Shown: positions 1 through 12,570 of the stretch, one piece after another | Layout of the letters: each line of letters starts with the position of its first letter | Position numbering within the stretch: position 1 is the first letter of the stretch | DNA from: Dipetalonema caudispina | Taxonomy: Eukaryota > Nematoda > Chromadorea > Rhabditida > Onchocercidae | Direction of reading: 5' to 3' | Assembly (NCBI GenBank): GCA_013365325.1 | Contig: JABVXV010000006.1 | Span: forward strand, 744,001 to 808,000 | DNA: 64,000 nt | Position numbers and translations under genes: made by a program | Notes under the pieces: generated by a model | What the model was told of the DNA's origin: nothing | Databases searched by the model: none | The model's input: only the letters and a program-made list of their open reading frames with translations

Positions 1-350
1 TCATATATATATGCAATGTTAGGAAACTTCAAAAGATTACTCTTGCTAAGAAAGGTAAAGTAAAGCTCTTTATAGAGTACAGATTAGTATTACTGTATTT
101 TCAGGTAGAAGAGAACGACATTCCTCTCTTCGAAAAATGACCAATTGAGATAACTGACCAGTAATCGAAAAGGTATGTCTCTAAGAGGCTATTAAATACT
201 TCAAATTGTTACGAATGATCTAAGGAAACATATACCCTCCCAACTGGACAGAAATGCAAAATGACCCTTGTCTATTCTCTCCTTACTATAACACATCGTA
301 TATCCGCGCATGCATTCCCATACTCATCCACCTACGCACATCACCTACAC

Positions 351-428
351 ATACGCACACACAGACTCACACACACACACACACATACACACACACTCAC
401 ACACATACACACACATACACACACACAC
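351..428. repeat. (CA)n microsatellite, interrupted
   Basis: Imperfect CA/TA/TC dinucleotide tract. Open frames crossing it (runs of Thr-His) are artefacts of the repeat. Confidence 0.95.
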
Positions 429-2930
429 CGTACACCGCCAGCTGTGCTATAGTGGCTGTAAACAAATCATAGTGTCGTGCAGCAATGTTTCGTGCTTATC
501 ATTAGTGACACATGTGGTTTAGTAGTAGGCAACGCATTAGAAGTCATAGTTACGTGCGTAATTGGTTCACGTCATGACACGTGAAGACATGATAAGGATT
601 CATTTATCGACTGCTTCCATTCTATTGAATTAAGACAAACAAAGAATTCAAACAATTATAACAGTAGCCAAAGGTTACTTTTAGATTTATCCCCGCGATC
701 TCCTCAAAAAATAGTAGCGAAGCTGTAAATCAATTTTTGATATCATTTGAATTAGCTCGAATCTTTCCTGTTCCGTGATTCAGAAATTGCAGAAATCGAT
801 GCTTCGGCCTATATCTGTCAAGGTCCATTCTACAACGGTATAAACTTGGTAACGTGTACGTGAACGGTTGTGTTATTCATCAACTGAGCCATGACCAACA
901 ACTATAAGATAACACGTAGAAATAATGCAGATTTTGTGAAGCTTAATCTTTATAAGCTTCAGACTCTCTCCAACTCATCTCTGGAGATTTCATATCAACC
1001 GGAAACCCCAGGTGTCAATAAGCACCGTTGACAAATTAATCACTAGAAATACTATTCCATCATCCTCTCATTATTGGAGAAGAGGAGAGGAGATTGTCTG
1101 TTTAGTGATTAGCAATTTGCAGAGGTCATTGTAGATCGCGCAGTTCATTTACCAATTATGAATGTCACCGCTATTTTAGGACCATGTTAGCTTCCTAAGC
1201 TGCGTGGTACTATTATTTCATTTAGATCGACTATTTGATTTGTTTGACATACAATTGCATTACATTATTGCACTGATCCAAAACAACAAATCCAATTTTC
1301 TCTTATTTTAATTCCTTTTTTTTCTCTTTAAAATGCTGTAATGTATTTGTATAATAATATCTACTAGCTTTTCTATATCAATTGTTAAAAATCAGTGCAA
1401 AATGATGATAGTACGTACATATTTACTGAATTGACACTTCTACAATTATCATGAAATTGTTTATGAACATGCTAGGAATTTTCAACTTCATCAAATACTT
1501 TATTATGCAAAGAGTGTGTCTTAACGCAGAATCAAAATACTATTATCAATAATTGGCCTCCTTGATTACTGAAATAACATAGTATCAGCCAGAATTTTTC
1601 ATTAAATTATAAAATTGGGAGGCCACGAGCAATGCATCAGTGGAATTCATCAAGCAAATTAAAAACTTTGTCCGATCATATCACAACCAATGCCTGGAAT
1701 CGATGAAAATTTACCCCGACAATCTTTGTGCAATTTAATTGTTTGATTTCGGCTCTTTCTCTCTTATAACTAACTGCTTTATTTATATTTTCGAATTTCT
1801 TTCATATTACTAAATAGGAAGATTTAAGATTTAAAAACTTTTTACAAGGAACATATTAACTGGGATGTCTATCCTATTGTAGCATATTTTTTTTACTCAT
1901 TTCGAACTTATTTTGTGAAATGTATTATCGGTTTTCTTATTCCAATTTTCTCTCTCACGTTTATTGTTTTCATGTATCACTAGCAGTATATAGAATGTGT
2001 CACCAACATGCACTGCTATCAACGAAAGCCCATTTCCCATTTCAGATATATGTTCACATGAAGAACATTCGAGTAAATTAGCGTGCGTATCATAATTATC
2101 AATAAGAAATTATTAACAAATGATGCAAATAGGAACATTAAAAGGTGAAAGGAAGAAGTTCAGTTCAATGATTTAATAATTGTGCAATTGATATCAGGAA
2201 ATGATTTTACCGCCACTGCAAGTCATGCATCTTCTGTAATGAGCTGTGACGATTGATGAAAGGGGTACAATTATCAATCATTTTATGAGTTTAAAAAACA
2301 TCCAATAATCTGCTTTCAATTACATTATTAAATACCATTAGTTTATGTTCATAATCCATGCGTATCATCATCCCTTCTCCTATTCCTGTTTTCCTTTCTT
2401 CGAAACTGACCTTTCGGCAGATGTCTTACAATTCGTTGTCCTTGTACCACACATATAAAGAGTGTAAACAAGTTTCTTGAGGAATGGTAAAATCCTACCT
2501 GTAAGATCTTGAATGATCAACTGTTCTCTTGATAAACCCAGCATACCCTATCAATTGGTTTATGTTTATAGGTGACAATTACTGCATCTATCATAAGAAT
2601 AGCGATGATATCACCGCTTATATTTCAAATGCTTGAACAAACTATAATTAAATTATTGATTCAGAGATAGTAAAAAGTATTCGAATTTTGCAATTCTTTC
2701 TCGTCGATTACTTTGGATATGACAACATTTAAGCATAGGAATCTTATAAAAGAAAGAGAATTAGCCGAGATGGAAGGAGGAGGATGGAAGAGGAGGACAA
2801 AAGGTTACGAAGAGGACCGACCATACACAATATATACGTATACTAACACCACATGGCCGCCAGATGAACGTAAAGAAGACATGTTATGTGGGACAGTATG
2901 AATAAATCCAAGCAAGCAAAGCAAGTAAAT

Positions 2931-3002
<72 letters not shown>

Positions 3003-3031
3003 CACATATACACACACACCCACACACACAC
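2931..3031. repeat. (AC)n microsatellite
   Basis: About 34 uninterrupted AC units from 2932 to 2999, followed by a degenerate CA/GA tail to about 3045. Probably polymorphic in length. Confidence 0.97.
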
Positions 3032-4392
3032 AGAGACAGACAGAAAGAGCGGAGCAACAGAGTGACAAGAATGCCATCAGTTGGGTGCAATTGGTTGCTC
3101 CCTGCAATCGGCTGACGAATAGATAATACACCTCAACAAAAATACAACATTAGCCAGTAAACGGTGAGGGGACCATCCTGAAATCCGTAAGTATTACCGT
3201 TTCTGGATTAGGTGTCATTAACAGTTTCGTTACAAATTCCTGTACAAGAAATTGATCACTGTAGTGCAGAATTACCTGATTAATTGAGAATAGAATAATT
3301 GCCACTAAGATCGTCAACATGATTTATTCCATGGTCAGTAGTAAACTAAGCTTAAGTTATAAATTAAGATCTTATCCCAGCACAAAATCCTATCCATCTA
3401 GCCTGTAGTAATACTCTACCTTTGTCAAATTTCATATTCGATTTATCATCCACAGAGAATTTCTTATTAAAGTTGTTTACTGGGACTGATGAACGATAAT
3501 CAAACTTACCGGTGACGATAGCTATTTCACAAACGATGAATTCGTCATATCCGTTTGAAATCCATATCACTAACATTCCCATGATACTCCACTGATGGAA
3601 TGGTGGGCTTGAACCTTTTTTTAGTCAACCGAATTTATCGTGTCGTCTCCTCGAGTTGTTTTAACAATAATTTTAATATATCCACAGTATTTCGAAGATT
3701 TTGTTTACACTTCTGCATATCTACTACTTCAATCACAACATTAAATGTACACCTAAATACCGAAATAACCTTGTCGATCCACTCTCTTTAAGCAAACGTC
3801 AATCCGTCAGCAGCTAATCCACTTTTTAACAACGAAAAACGAATTTTTTTGCAAAAACATAGTCCTTAATGGCATCAAAAATTGTTCTGATATAGAGCTC
3901 GGCTGTTCAGATTCATTGGAAAAAATTTTCAGGGCAATCAAATTTGGATCTATTTTGAGAATAATGCTTTTAGATGAAAAATTGGTCTCCTACCAACATT
4001 GTAGCTGTTTTCTTACGAAACTCCCAACTCGTCCAAACTTTTTTTTTCAGTTTATTCCATGAGTAACAAAACTCTGAACTACGCACTATTTATTTGATTT
4101 TTGCGAAAGTGATATGTGATGGCAAAATAACAAAAGAATAAGCAGATATGAAATTAGTAAAAAATATCACATAGACTATCAGCAAAACAACATATAACCA
4201 CTAACACCATCAAAACCCATAAATCTGTTAATTTTTCACTGGAAAACGCACTTTTATTTCTCGGTTTATTCCATTTTTAAAAATTAATGAGAGCACTATA
4301 AATCTTTGTTATCTCTTGTTTCATAGTGTGAAGCTAATGAGGTACGAAGTCAGTGACATTAACATAAAAATAAACAATCTTTCACAAATATT

Positions 4393-7300
4393 TCATTGAA
4401 TATACGCTGTGGAAGTAACATTACCACCGGTACCAGTCCAATTTGTATGTAAGAATGTACCCGGTTTGTCCATCAATTCGTACATATGAGCACCAAAATA
4501 GTCACGTTGAGCCTAGAAAACTTTTTTCTCAGTTAAAAAGCAAAAGATCGCAACAGCAAAATACAAGGAACAAACTTAGTCCTACCTGAATAAGATTTGC
4601 TGGCAATACTTTGCAACGGAAACCATCATAAAATGCAAGCGCAGTAGAAAAAGCTGGTATTGGTATACCAAGTAAAATTCCAGCAGCACTAATAATACGC
4701 CAAGATTCCTAAAAGAATTTCACACTAAATTATCACATATGCCAAGAAAATTGACCAATTACTCACAGATTCACAATCTCAACGAAGACGATAATATACA
4801 GGATCACTTCCAATAAAGATCTGGCCTTGAGCTTGCTTGAATGTGGAGGGCTCAGAGCTAAATCAAACCTGAATCTTTATAAGGGATAATTCTACTACTT
4901 ATTAACAGGTTTGCTTATAGAAGATTGTATTTTATGTCAGTGCATAAAAGACGACTACCTTCTCCAAACCAACTAGAGCAGTACACTGAACAGATCGGAT
5001 ATGCTTTACTCTTTTACACATGCCTTGTTTTTCTCCAAGACTAGAGCTTCATAAGTCAGAGCCATCATTATTTCAGTTATAAAAGCAACCAACTTGGCAT
5101 TTTTTGATAGCATCTACGAAGAAACTGTCCATTAACAGATTACTAAGTTTGGGATTCGTATCGAAAGCTTTCTTTATTTCGCCCAAGAAACGCGAACGAA
5201 TAATACACCCTCCACGCCACATCAGTGCAATTGCTCCAAAATTTAGGTCCCACTTGAACACACGATTTGCCTCAGCAAGAAGCATGAATCCTTGTGCGTA
5301 GCTTATGATTTTCGATGCGTACAAAGCCTGAATAACAGCTAATTCTTTAGACTATGGACACAAAACTATTGCGCATTTGAATTAATTTCACATACCCTCC
5401 TAACGTGCTCACAAAACGCTCTTTTGTCACCAACGATACCAGCTTTGTCAGGATTAGGCCCGGGTAAAACTTCGGCTGCCCTAACTCGATCATCCTTCAA
5501 AGACGACAAGCAACGAGCAAAAACAGCTTCACCTACAAGAAAATCCATTTTTTGTAAAAATTCGAAAGTGTGGTAAATGCATGAAACGTTAGATATCTGA
5601 ATTATTTAGCAGGGTTATTTCAGCAGAATATATATCTAAATGCTAAATACAAAATATTTCTTAGTGTAGTAGAGGTAGTTCATACTTCCACGTTTAGATA
5701 TAAATTCCGAAACTAAAAAATATGGAATCTCGGAAACATGCATCAATTCTACGATAGTAGAAAAACACTTCATACAAAAATTCCTTAGTGAAAATAATTG
5801 AAACTAACCAATTAACGTAAGTGGTACTCCATAATTCAAAGCAACGATTCCCGTCCATTTGCCAGTCCCTTTCTGAAAGTAATTATTTCCATCTGTACAT
5901 TTTTCATTCTGACTCCTAATTTCGCAGTTGCAATTGAATACTTTTAGTGACATATTGACAGACCTAAACTGAGAGCTATTAACTGGGTTATGTATAGCAC
6001 TTGCTAAGATAATGAATGATAAGATGTACTACACAAGCCAAACATTTTTATAGTTTTAAACTTAACTTCACATTATAATATTGGGTAATTTAGGACTTCG
6101 ACAAGTAGTCGCTGCTCTCAATTAAAAATGGATGAAAAAAAGGCAAATTTTACAAGCAAAACTATCCTCAAAAATTTAAAAAAATCAAAATACCTGTCCT
6201 GCAGCATCTCTAATATTTGGCAATAAAGTCTGCTTCTTTTCATCTTTGAATTTAAGAATATGACTTGTTATTTCTATCAGATATGAATCCAATGCACCTT
6301 TGTTCCACTCCGCGAATACCTCAAATAGTAATAATTTTTTTCCTCTCCTTGTGAAGACGTTTTTTTTTTAAAAAAATGCTGTCTGAACCAAAAACAATGA
6401 TATGCCACGTAAACTATCGATTGAAAATATAATTTTAATATTATCAGTTTGTACGATAAGATGCTCGTTGCTACTGTTTCTCTTACATATATTCTATTCT
6501 CAATTCCATCCCATAAGAATTATCATCTTGGTTTGATGCACTTGGTTAATTAAGAAGAAACGCTCTCCTAAAATCACTAACTCACAATTTAGCTTATAAA
6601 AAAAACGGTCCGCGATTTACAAAGATTAACAATGATCAAAGCGGTGATTTATGGTCTATATGCAAGACACTCTGAACAACAGAAATCATCGTTTTCGTTG
6701 CTGCAGTATGACTAGCTGAATTTTAATGCTTTATTTTTCCAAAAATCTTGAGGTATTCACTGCTGGCAAATAAGATCAGTTGTAAAACCCACCATTCCAG
6801 TAATTACTTTCATTTTTGCTTCACATTCCTCGCTCAACTTTTTGAAGGTAGTAACATCGAACTAATCAAACTTCGTTTAACAGTGACCATATACACTTCT
6901 TCTACAATAAATTTCCTAATTCTTTTATTCCTAATGAAAAATCACAACCCTATAACAGCACAAACCAACATCAACTGTCACGTTGTCTCCTATTTTGTAT
7001 AATGAGAGCCTAAAACAGCAAGCATTGTGAATTTCAATAAATGATACATTGGAAGTGAAGGATAGAGTGAGGAGATTCATGATTTCATGATTCTGATTTT
7101 CCCCGCAGTCATCATCCTTCAATGTTACACCTTCGCAGAGAATATTTGTTAAAGCCATGTTACCAAAATGATGAGAAGGGAACAAAGATGCATCGCTTTT
7201 AACAGATCTATAATACATCACAAAATAGAATCCCTTAAAATGCCGAGTAAAGTGAAGATTCATTGAACCCAGTAGTTCTGTAAACAAATATTTTGTGCCA

Positions 7301-10300
7301 ATAACTGCCGGCAATTTTTCAATCCGAAATATAGAACCTTCCCAAAAATTCAATCCAGTTTGATCAAACCCAGAACAATGCTGCAGATAAATAACAAATT
7401 CAAGATAATAATGTGCTTCATTTCTATAGCGCTCCGATATCATCCGTTTATATTCAATTGCTAAAAATACTTCTGAGTTCCTTCTATCCTATCATATCAA
7501 TAAAACCATGCAAGATGGAACTTTCTCATGAATAATCCAATCTGAACGTCGTCCACTTGACTGTTGTCTTCGATTGAAAATTCTTTTTGACATAATGCGG
7601 GAAATATTCTCAACTTCCCCAAGTTCATAGCTTCACCGTAAAATTAAGACATACTTCCTTACGTCTCACAATTTCTGACATCCCATCAAAGTTTTTTCCA
7701 TTTCAACTTTCCAAATTGATTTTAACTCTTTAAACAAAGAATTTAAATTGAATTATTCACGAGGTAATTGAAATGAGTCGTCAACAGCATTACTGGTTGA
7801 TTCATATCGAACTGTATCCACTGACAAATGGTGAAACTGATTCGCTGCAATTACTGGCATCGGTTTTGACGAATTGTAGTATATGTCAAATGTTGAGAAT
7901 TGAACAGTAATTCAAAATTACATCCAACAACATAAAAAAAAACTTCAATTCGTGTCGCTTTCTTCCTCGATACACTATAAGTTTTAGATAGTATTGTACA
8001 GTGAGCTTCTCCTTTCCTCTGAAATGCTGACCCTATCAGCCTATCAGCAGTACAAGGGAATTCCCACAATACTGAATTTTTGCAACGGCTTTATTATGAA
8101 TTCGAAGATGTGACTGAAGATCTTGATGTTTTCACTCAATAGCTCAGCAACGAAAATTCCACTCAGTTATCAAAACTTGATTCTTCTAATTAAAATCTTG
8201 AATTTCAAAGACTTGCTAAATTCCATTTTTGCACCAACAGTATCTTTGAACAGGAATTTGAAAGTATACTTTCGTCATGCCATAGTACAATAAGCAATAA
8301 TACTGCTGAAAGTTTTTTCGAAGAGTTAGATGAGAACTGTGTAATTCTGCAGACATAATTTGTGAAATCGATTGGCAGAATGATAACAGCAAACACATGA
8401 CATCCAAACATGACTTTCACTCATGCCATTTTCGAAGCGGAAAATCTTTAACAATATCTTGAACTAAAGCTTAAAGATTTCACACAGTTTTAGAAGATCG
8501 CCGAGTTTTATTCTTTACAGTTAACTTGACTGTATAAACCGAATGAATTCTTGAAATAGCAACTATATGAGAACAAAATTCATGCCTCCCATGCAAATTA
8601 TTTTGTCAATACTGCCCTTCGTATTCATTAAAAATCCCAATTTGAAGTACTGCTATCCCGTACTGTATTTCTGATCATTTGAGTGATATTTTCATTCTCT
8701 AATGATATCTTTCAGATAAAAAACTCAAACAATACACTACGCTTGCTAATGATTATTATAAGCAAAGTGAATGTAACAGCTTTGATCGATTTCAAATAGA
8801 AATCAAAGCAGCCGAAAAACACTCGAACTAATCAAAGTTATTGATCAACTAAATCAAAAGAAGTCCAAATAAAGGCAAAAACAAGAGACAAAATGCAAAA
8901 AACTAAAAATAAACAGCTAACACTTAAAAGGACCCATGACTGCCATTACGAAGAACGTAATCTCGAAATCCCTCACAAAAAAAATACGCAATGGAAAAAA
9001 TGAAGAATAGGTATACCCCGAATAATTATTGATCGAACGATGCGTAACTGATAAATTCCAGGTCGTTATAATACAAGAAACGATTCAAGCACCCAACATC
9101 AGGCAGCATTGATGAAACGTTAAGTGTAACTAAGTCGGGAAAGACGTTTATTAAAGCAGCGAGTAATAGTGAATGCCACAAAAGCCAAAATATATTTGCA
9201 CAGGGCCATAAACAAAGAATTTTGACCTACCTCTGCCATTTCATCATGTGTCAAATCGGCTCCATCTTTTAGTAGACTATACGCTTCTGCAATCAACTGC
9301 ATGTCACCATATTCAATTCCGTTATGAACCATTTTCACAAAATGCCCAGCACCATTTTCACCAACCTGAAAATATCTGAATATTAAACTGAGAATCAAAA
9401 ATATGTTCTCTGTATAATGATCTTGATTTGCGTGAAAGTGTAAATGAAATAAATTTACCCAGTCACAACAAGGCTCATTGTCAACTTTGGCTGCTATTGC
9501 TTGAAATATATCCTTTATATATGGCCAAGCTTCGGGTGAACCACCTGGCATCAATGATGGACCATGACGCGCTCCTGAAAACAATTGGACTTTCAGAATT
9601 CAAATAACAGTTAGCATAGTCTGCTTTTATCTGTTTAGTTCAGTGCAGAATGAAAACCTTTCACCGTTCTTTTAGTAGGTATACGAAACAGAGACTGCAG
9701 AAGTACATGAAACCATGAAAGAAGTGATTCTGTCTTGAATTCTCGTACCTCGTTCAGCCAGTTCAGTCATGAGCAAAAGTAATCTCAGCAAATTTTATAC
9801 ATGAAATTATAAATCTTAAAACAGTACCTTCCTCACCACCACTTACACCACAACCCACGAAACGAATACCCTTCTCTTTGAGTTCGGTGCAACGTCGCTG
9901 CAAAAAATGATGTTTAAAAAACTTCATTTCTTATTTTAAATCCTCATATAATAATATGGAAATCATTAAAGTGAATTTATTATATAGCTCCCCTATTACT
10001 TTTCTTATACTGTCCAAATAAGCCTATTTTTTTTCTCGCAGTTAGTTAGACGGAGTTTTACTCATTCAACCTTTTTTTTTGTATGAAATGGATCAGTTAT
10101 CGAAGGAAAAACATACTACAAGCAGGTAAATTGTGAAGGAAACTTACAAATGTATCGGTATACTCACTATTCCCACCGTCAATAATTATGTCATCTTTAT
10201 CCAGAAAAGGCAAGATGCTGGAAATCATTGCATCCACTGGTTGCCCAGCTTTTACCATTAACATTATACGTCGTGGTTTCTTCAGAACTCTGATATAAAA

Positions 10301-10919
10301 AAAGCTTTGAAATACGTCTCAAAAGTAGAGTACCACATGAAATAATTCCTACTTTTTACATCCACAATCCTTAGCTTATCATCAAAATTATAGCTAACTT
10401 AAAAAGTATTCCTTTGAAAACCTCATACTTACTCGGCTAATTCCAATAAACTATGCACTCCAAGAACCCGTAGACCCTTTCCTTCATTCGCCATGAAATC
10501 ATCTACTTTCGATACAGTTCGATTGTACACGCATACCTTTAACATGATACAAATCAAAAAACCGTAAAATTCCAATATTGCTCTTAGTTATGTCTATAAG
10601 AACTAATTCAGTCCAAAACAAATTACTTTTATCTTCATCTTTCATTCATCTATTCGGCAGAATTGGATATGACCAATCAATTTCATCATGATTACCTGAT
10701 TACCTAGTTCTATTTCATTCAAAACTTATGAATGAAATATCTGGCTGCTAAAAAAAAATGCTGTGCCTCTAAAGTATACTGTCATATACTTCAAAGCATG
10801 AAGAGAAAAATCCAACTGACCACGAAACCCTTCTCAAGCATATTAAGTATCAAATTTTGTCCCATTACAGCAAGTCCAATCACAGCGATATCAGCCTTAT
10901 CTTTTTCATCAACTGACAT
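4393..10919 (-). CDS. PGD: 6-phosphogluconate dehydrogenase, decarboxylating
   Basis: Cytosolic pentose-phosphate enzyme that oxidises 6-phosphogluconate to ribulose 5-phosphate and CO2 with NADP+. Twelve exons (minus strand, transcript order): 10919-10821, 10536-10433, 10289-10148, 9897-9828, 9574-9459, 9365-9231, 6319-6194, 5872-5809, 5532-5396, 5327-5094, 4708-4586, 4512-4393. They total 1,470 nt, giving 489 residues, the family's usual length. Phase closes at all junctions. Seen: Rossmann motif GLAVMG (about residues 15-20), NRT NADP-binding turn (38-40), GGNS substrate loop, [13 protein letters not shown] with the catalytic Lys (about 188), family signature IRDAAGQKGTGKW (about 258-270), and C-terminal HTNWTGTGG. 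An acceptor AG 11 bases before the ATG suggests trans-splicing. The 2.9 kb intron 6320-9230 is unusually long and holds a separate open stretch. Confidence 0.97.
6931..7460 (-). CDS. Candidate exon of a nested gene inside a 6PGD intron
   Basis: A stop-free minus-strand stretch of about 185 codons runs into a TAG at 6931. From an acceptor-like TTTTTAG at 7461-7467 it would encode about 176 residues. It is clearly longer than any other unexplained open frame here. Residues 20-90 alternate hydrophobic and aromatic positions like a beta-sandwich, with the phrases [15 protein letters not shown] and [14 protein letters not shown] resembling the end of a CUB domain, but the usual four-cysteine pattern is not clear. 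It lies on the same strand as 6PGD and cannot join that protein. It could be a nested gene, a relic, or chance. No flanking exons could be assigned with confidence. Confidence 0.35.
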
Positions 10920-10932
10920 CTTGACTAGTCCT
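10920..10932 (-). other. Probable trans-splice acceptor and 5' UTR of 6PGD
   Basis: Minus-strand ATTTTCAG (AG at 10932-10931) is followed by 11 bases and the ATG. No upstream coding exon fits, so spliced-leader addition is the simplest reading. Confidence 0.6.
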
Positions 10933-12539
10933 GAAAATCTCGTCACTTTATCAACAAGCATTTCTATGACAAAAACAAAAGAACACAAACGATAAACTTA
11001 GACTAAAAACCATTTATTCCAATAGCCTATTTTATGTCACGCTGACAATATCATACAGTGAAAATTGAATTTCTTTTAATTTAAAACCAAAAATTTTAAT
11101 TTCAAGCCAAGAATGTAATTGGCTGCCGAGAATACTTCCCTTTCAAGCCAACTCTTGTGTCCCAGTGTTCTTGAGTCTTGTCCTATGGGAGGGGAATGAT
11201 TACTAACGAACGGAATAGACACAATCAGAAGCCAAACGTCCCGTCTAATCGTGAAGCTGCAAGCAAATTTTGCAGTAACAGAAATTATAACAACTACGAT
11301 TTGAACTGTCATTTGCATCATTTCGGTATGAGTAATACTTTTAATGGCTATAAAAATAATATTTTCTTTCTTCGTCTTATACAATGTAACTTTAGATCGG
11401 TCCTTTTCGGTTTTTTAGCCATTTCCTTTTTATTTTTAAAATTAACTAAAGAAGTCAACCATTCATTCAAATTGCTAAAAATATGACCTCATGAAGCTCT
11501 AAAGTTCCCCTCCCCATTAGAGAAAGCAAACAATATTCGTGAAAAGGAAATTTGTAGATGGATGATTGAAAAAGTAACGAATGCTTCATATAAAATGAGC
11601 ATTACGATAGCCGAACTTAGTTTTATTGACTCCTTATCAATTTTCCATCATTTTATCACGAGAAGATAGACAGCATTAATTTATAGACGTTTACCTTGAA
11701 GTAAAAATTTTGATCACCGAAGAACATGTGCTAGAAACGTCAACTTGCAAATTCCAAAGATTAAATATTAATTAATAAGTCATTTGGTGTTAAATTTGAA
11801 AGAAATCGATTCCTATAACCCTACAAAGCTACTATAAGAAGAGAATAGAAGAAATATTTAGATTTATTTCTCGATGGACATTAGGCAGAAAGCTTTGATT
11901 ATAAAGGGAAGATGGAAAAAACACTATAAAAGCTATAATTAATCAAAAAATAGAACAATGGAATAAGATGGAGTAAAATTGCACAGTACCAAATAATACA
12001 GAATATGATAGGATAAGGGATAGATGACTTTGGAGGAAATCAGATAATGTAAAACAAAATGGCATTATTTAACTTTGTTCAGATCTGACCTATCTCCGCT
12101 CAGGGCAATAATCTAAACAAAATCGATTTTTACGGAATTGCACAAGAGAGACGCGTTAAAAATCGTCATAAATGCTGCGTCGAAATTGATGCGATAAGGC
12201 TCTTTGATCTAGGCTTCTTGAGATTGAAATTTCCGTATAGTTTAAAATTTCGTTAGATTCACGAGTTGAATCTCTGTGGGGAAAAGAATAAATTTTTTCC
12301 TTTAGGAATTATTCGATAGGTCGCAGTGCTCAACGGCAAAATGGGTGAATTAGGTCTATTTTATTTTTTTATTGGAATGTAACATCTTAACTGACTGACA
12401 TCAAATCTGGCTAATTAGCGACTTGAAAGAGATAAACAGTTGACACCGCATTAGTGGGTGGTAATGTTTACTTACCATGTGCTAGCAAAGATGTAGGACA
12501 CTTCTTGTAGATCTTTATATTTCTCTAATTTTGTTTTTC
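10933..12539. promoter_or_regulatory. Divergent intergenic region between 6PGD and the ankyrin-GH20 gene
   Basis: About 1.6 kb between two genes transcribed away from each other, so it probably carries both promoters. Overlapping open frames of about 100 codons on both strands at 11076-11486 show no domain or exon structure. No specific regulatory motif recognised. Confidence 0.5.
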
Positions 12540-12570
12540 AGAATACTTATCAAACTGACTAACGCTGGGA
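12540..12570 (+). other. Probable trans-splice acceptor and 5' UTR of the ankyrin-GH20 gene
   Basis: TTGTTTTTCAG (AG at 12540-12541) precedes the ATG by 29 bases with no upstream exon in frame. The short leader is typical of spliced-leader mRNAs. Confidence 0.55.

Larger units (their letters stand above)
1..4392. other. Intergenic region downstream of 6PGD
   Basis: No gene recognised. It contains two CA microsatellites (listed separately) and AT-rich unique-looking sequence. A lone exon-like stretch with a strong donor lies on the minus strand at 3510-3582 (see findings). A minus-strand AATAAA (plus-strand TTTATT at 4265-4270) lies about 125 bases beyond the 6PGD stop codon and is its likely polyadenylation signal. 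Confidence 0.6.

Noticed and set aside
254..522. Three overlapping frames rich in Thr and His
   Set aside because: Products of the CA microsatellite read in different frames.
1065..1095. Short inverted repeat (TCCTCTC ... GAGAGGA)
   Set aside because: Only seven paired bases with a loop of about 13; common by chance in purine/pyrimidine-rich sequence.
2805..3126. Cys/Val and Thr/His-rich frames on both strands
   Set aside because: Products of the (AC)n microsatellite.
8215..8690. Plus-strand stretch in the long 6PGD intron that looked like a decayed coding region
   Set aside because: Stops occur about as often as expected by chance, and no family could be recognised.
11076..11486. Two overlapping frames of about 100 codons on opposite strands
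   Set aside because: No domain, no splice context, and mutual overlap. Treated as chance in the divergent intergenic region.
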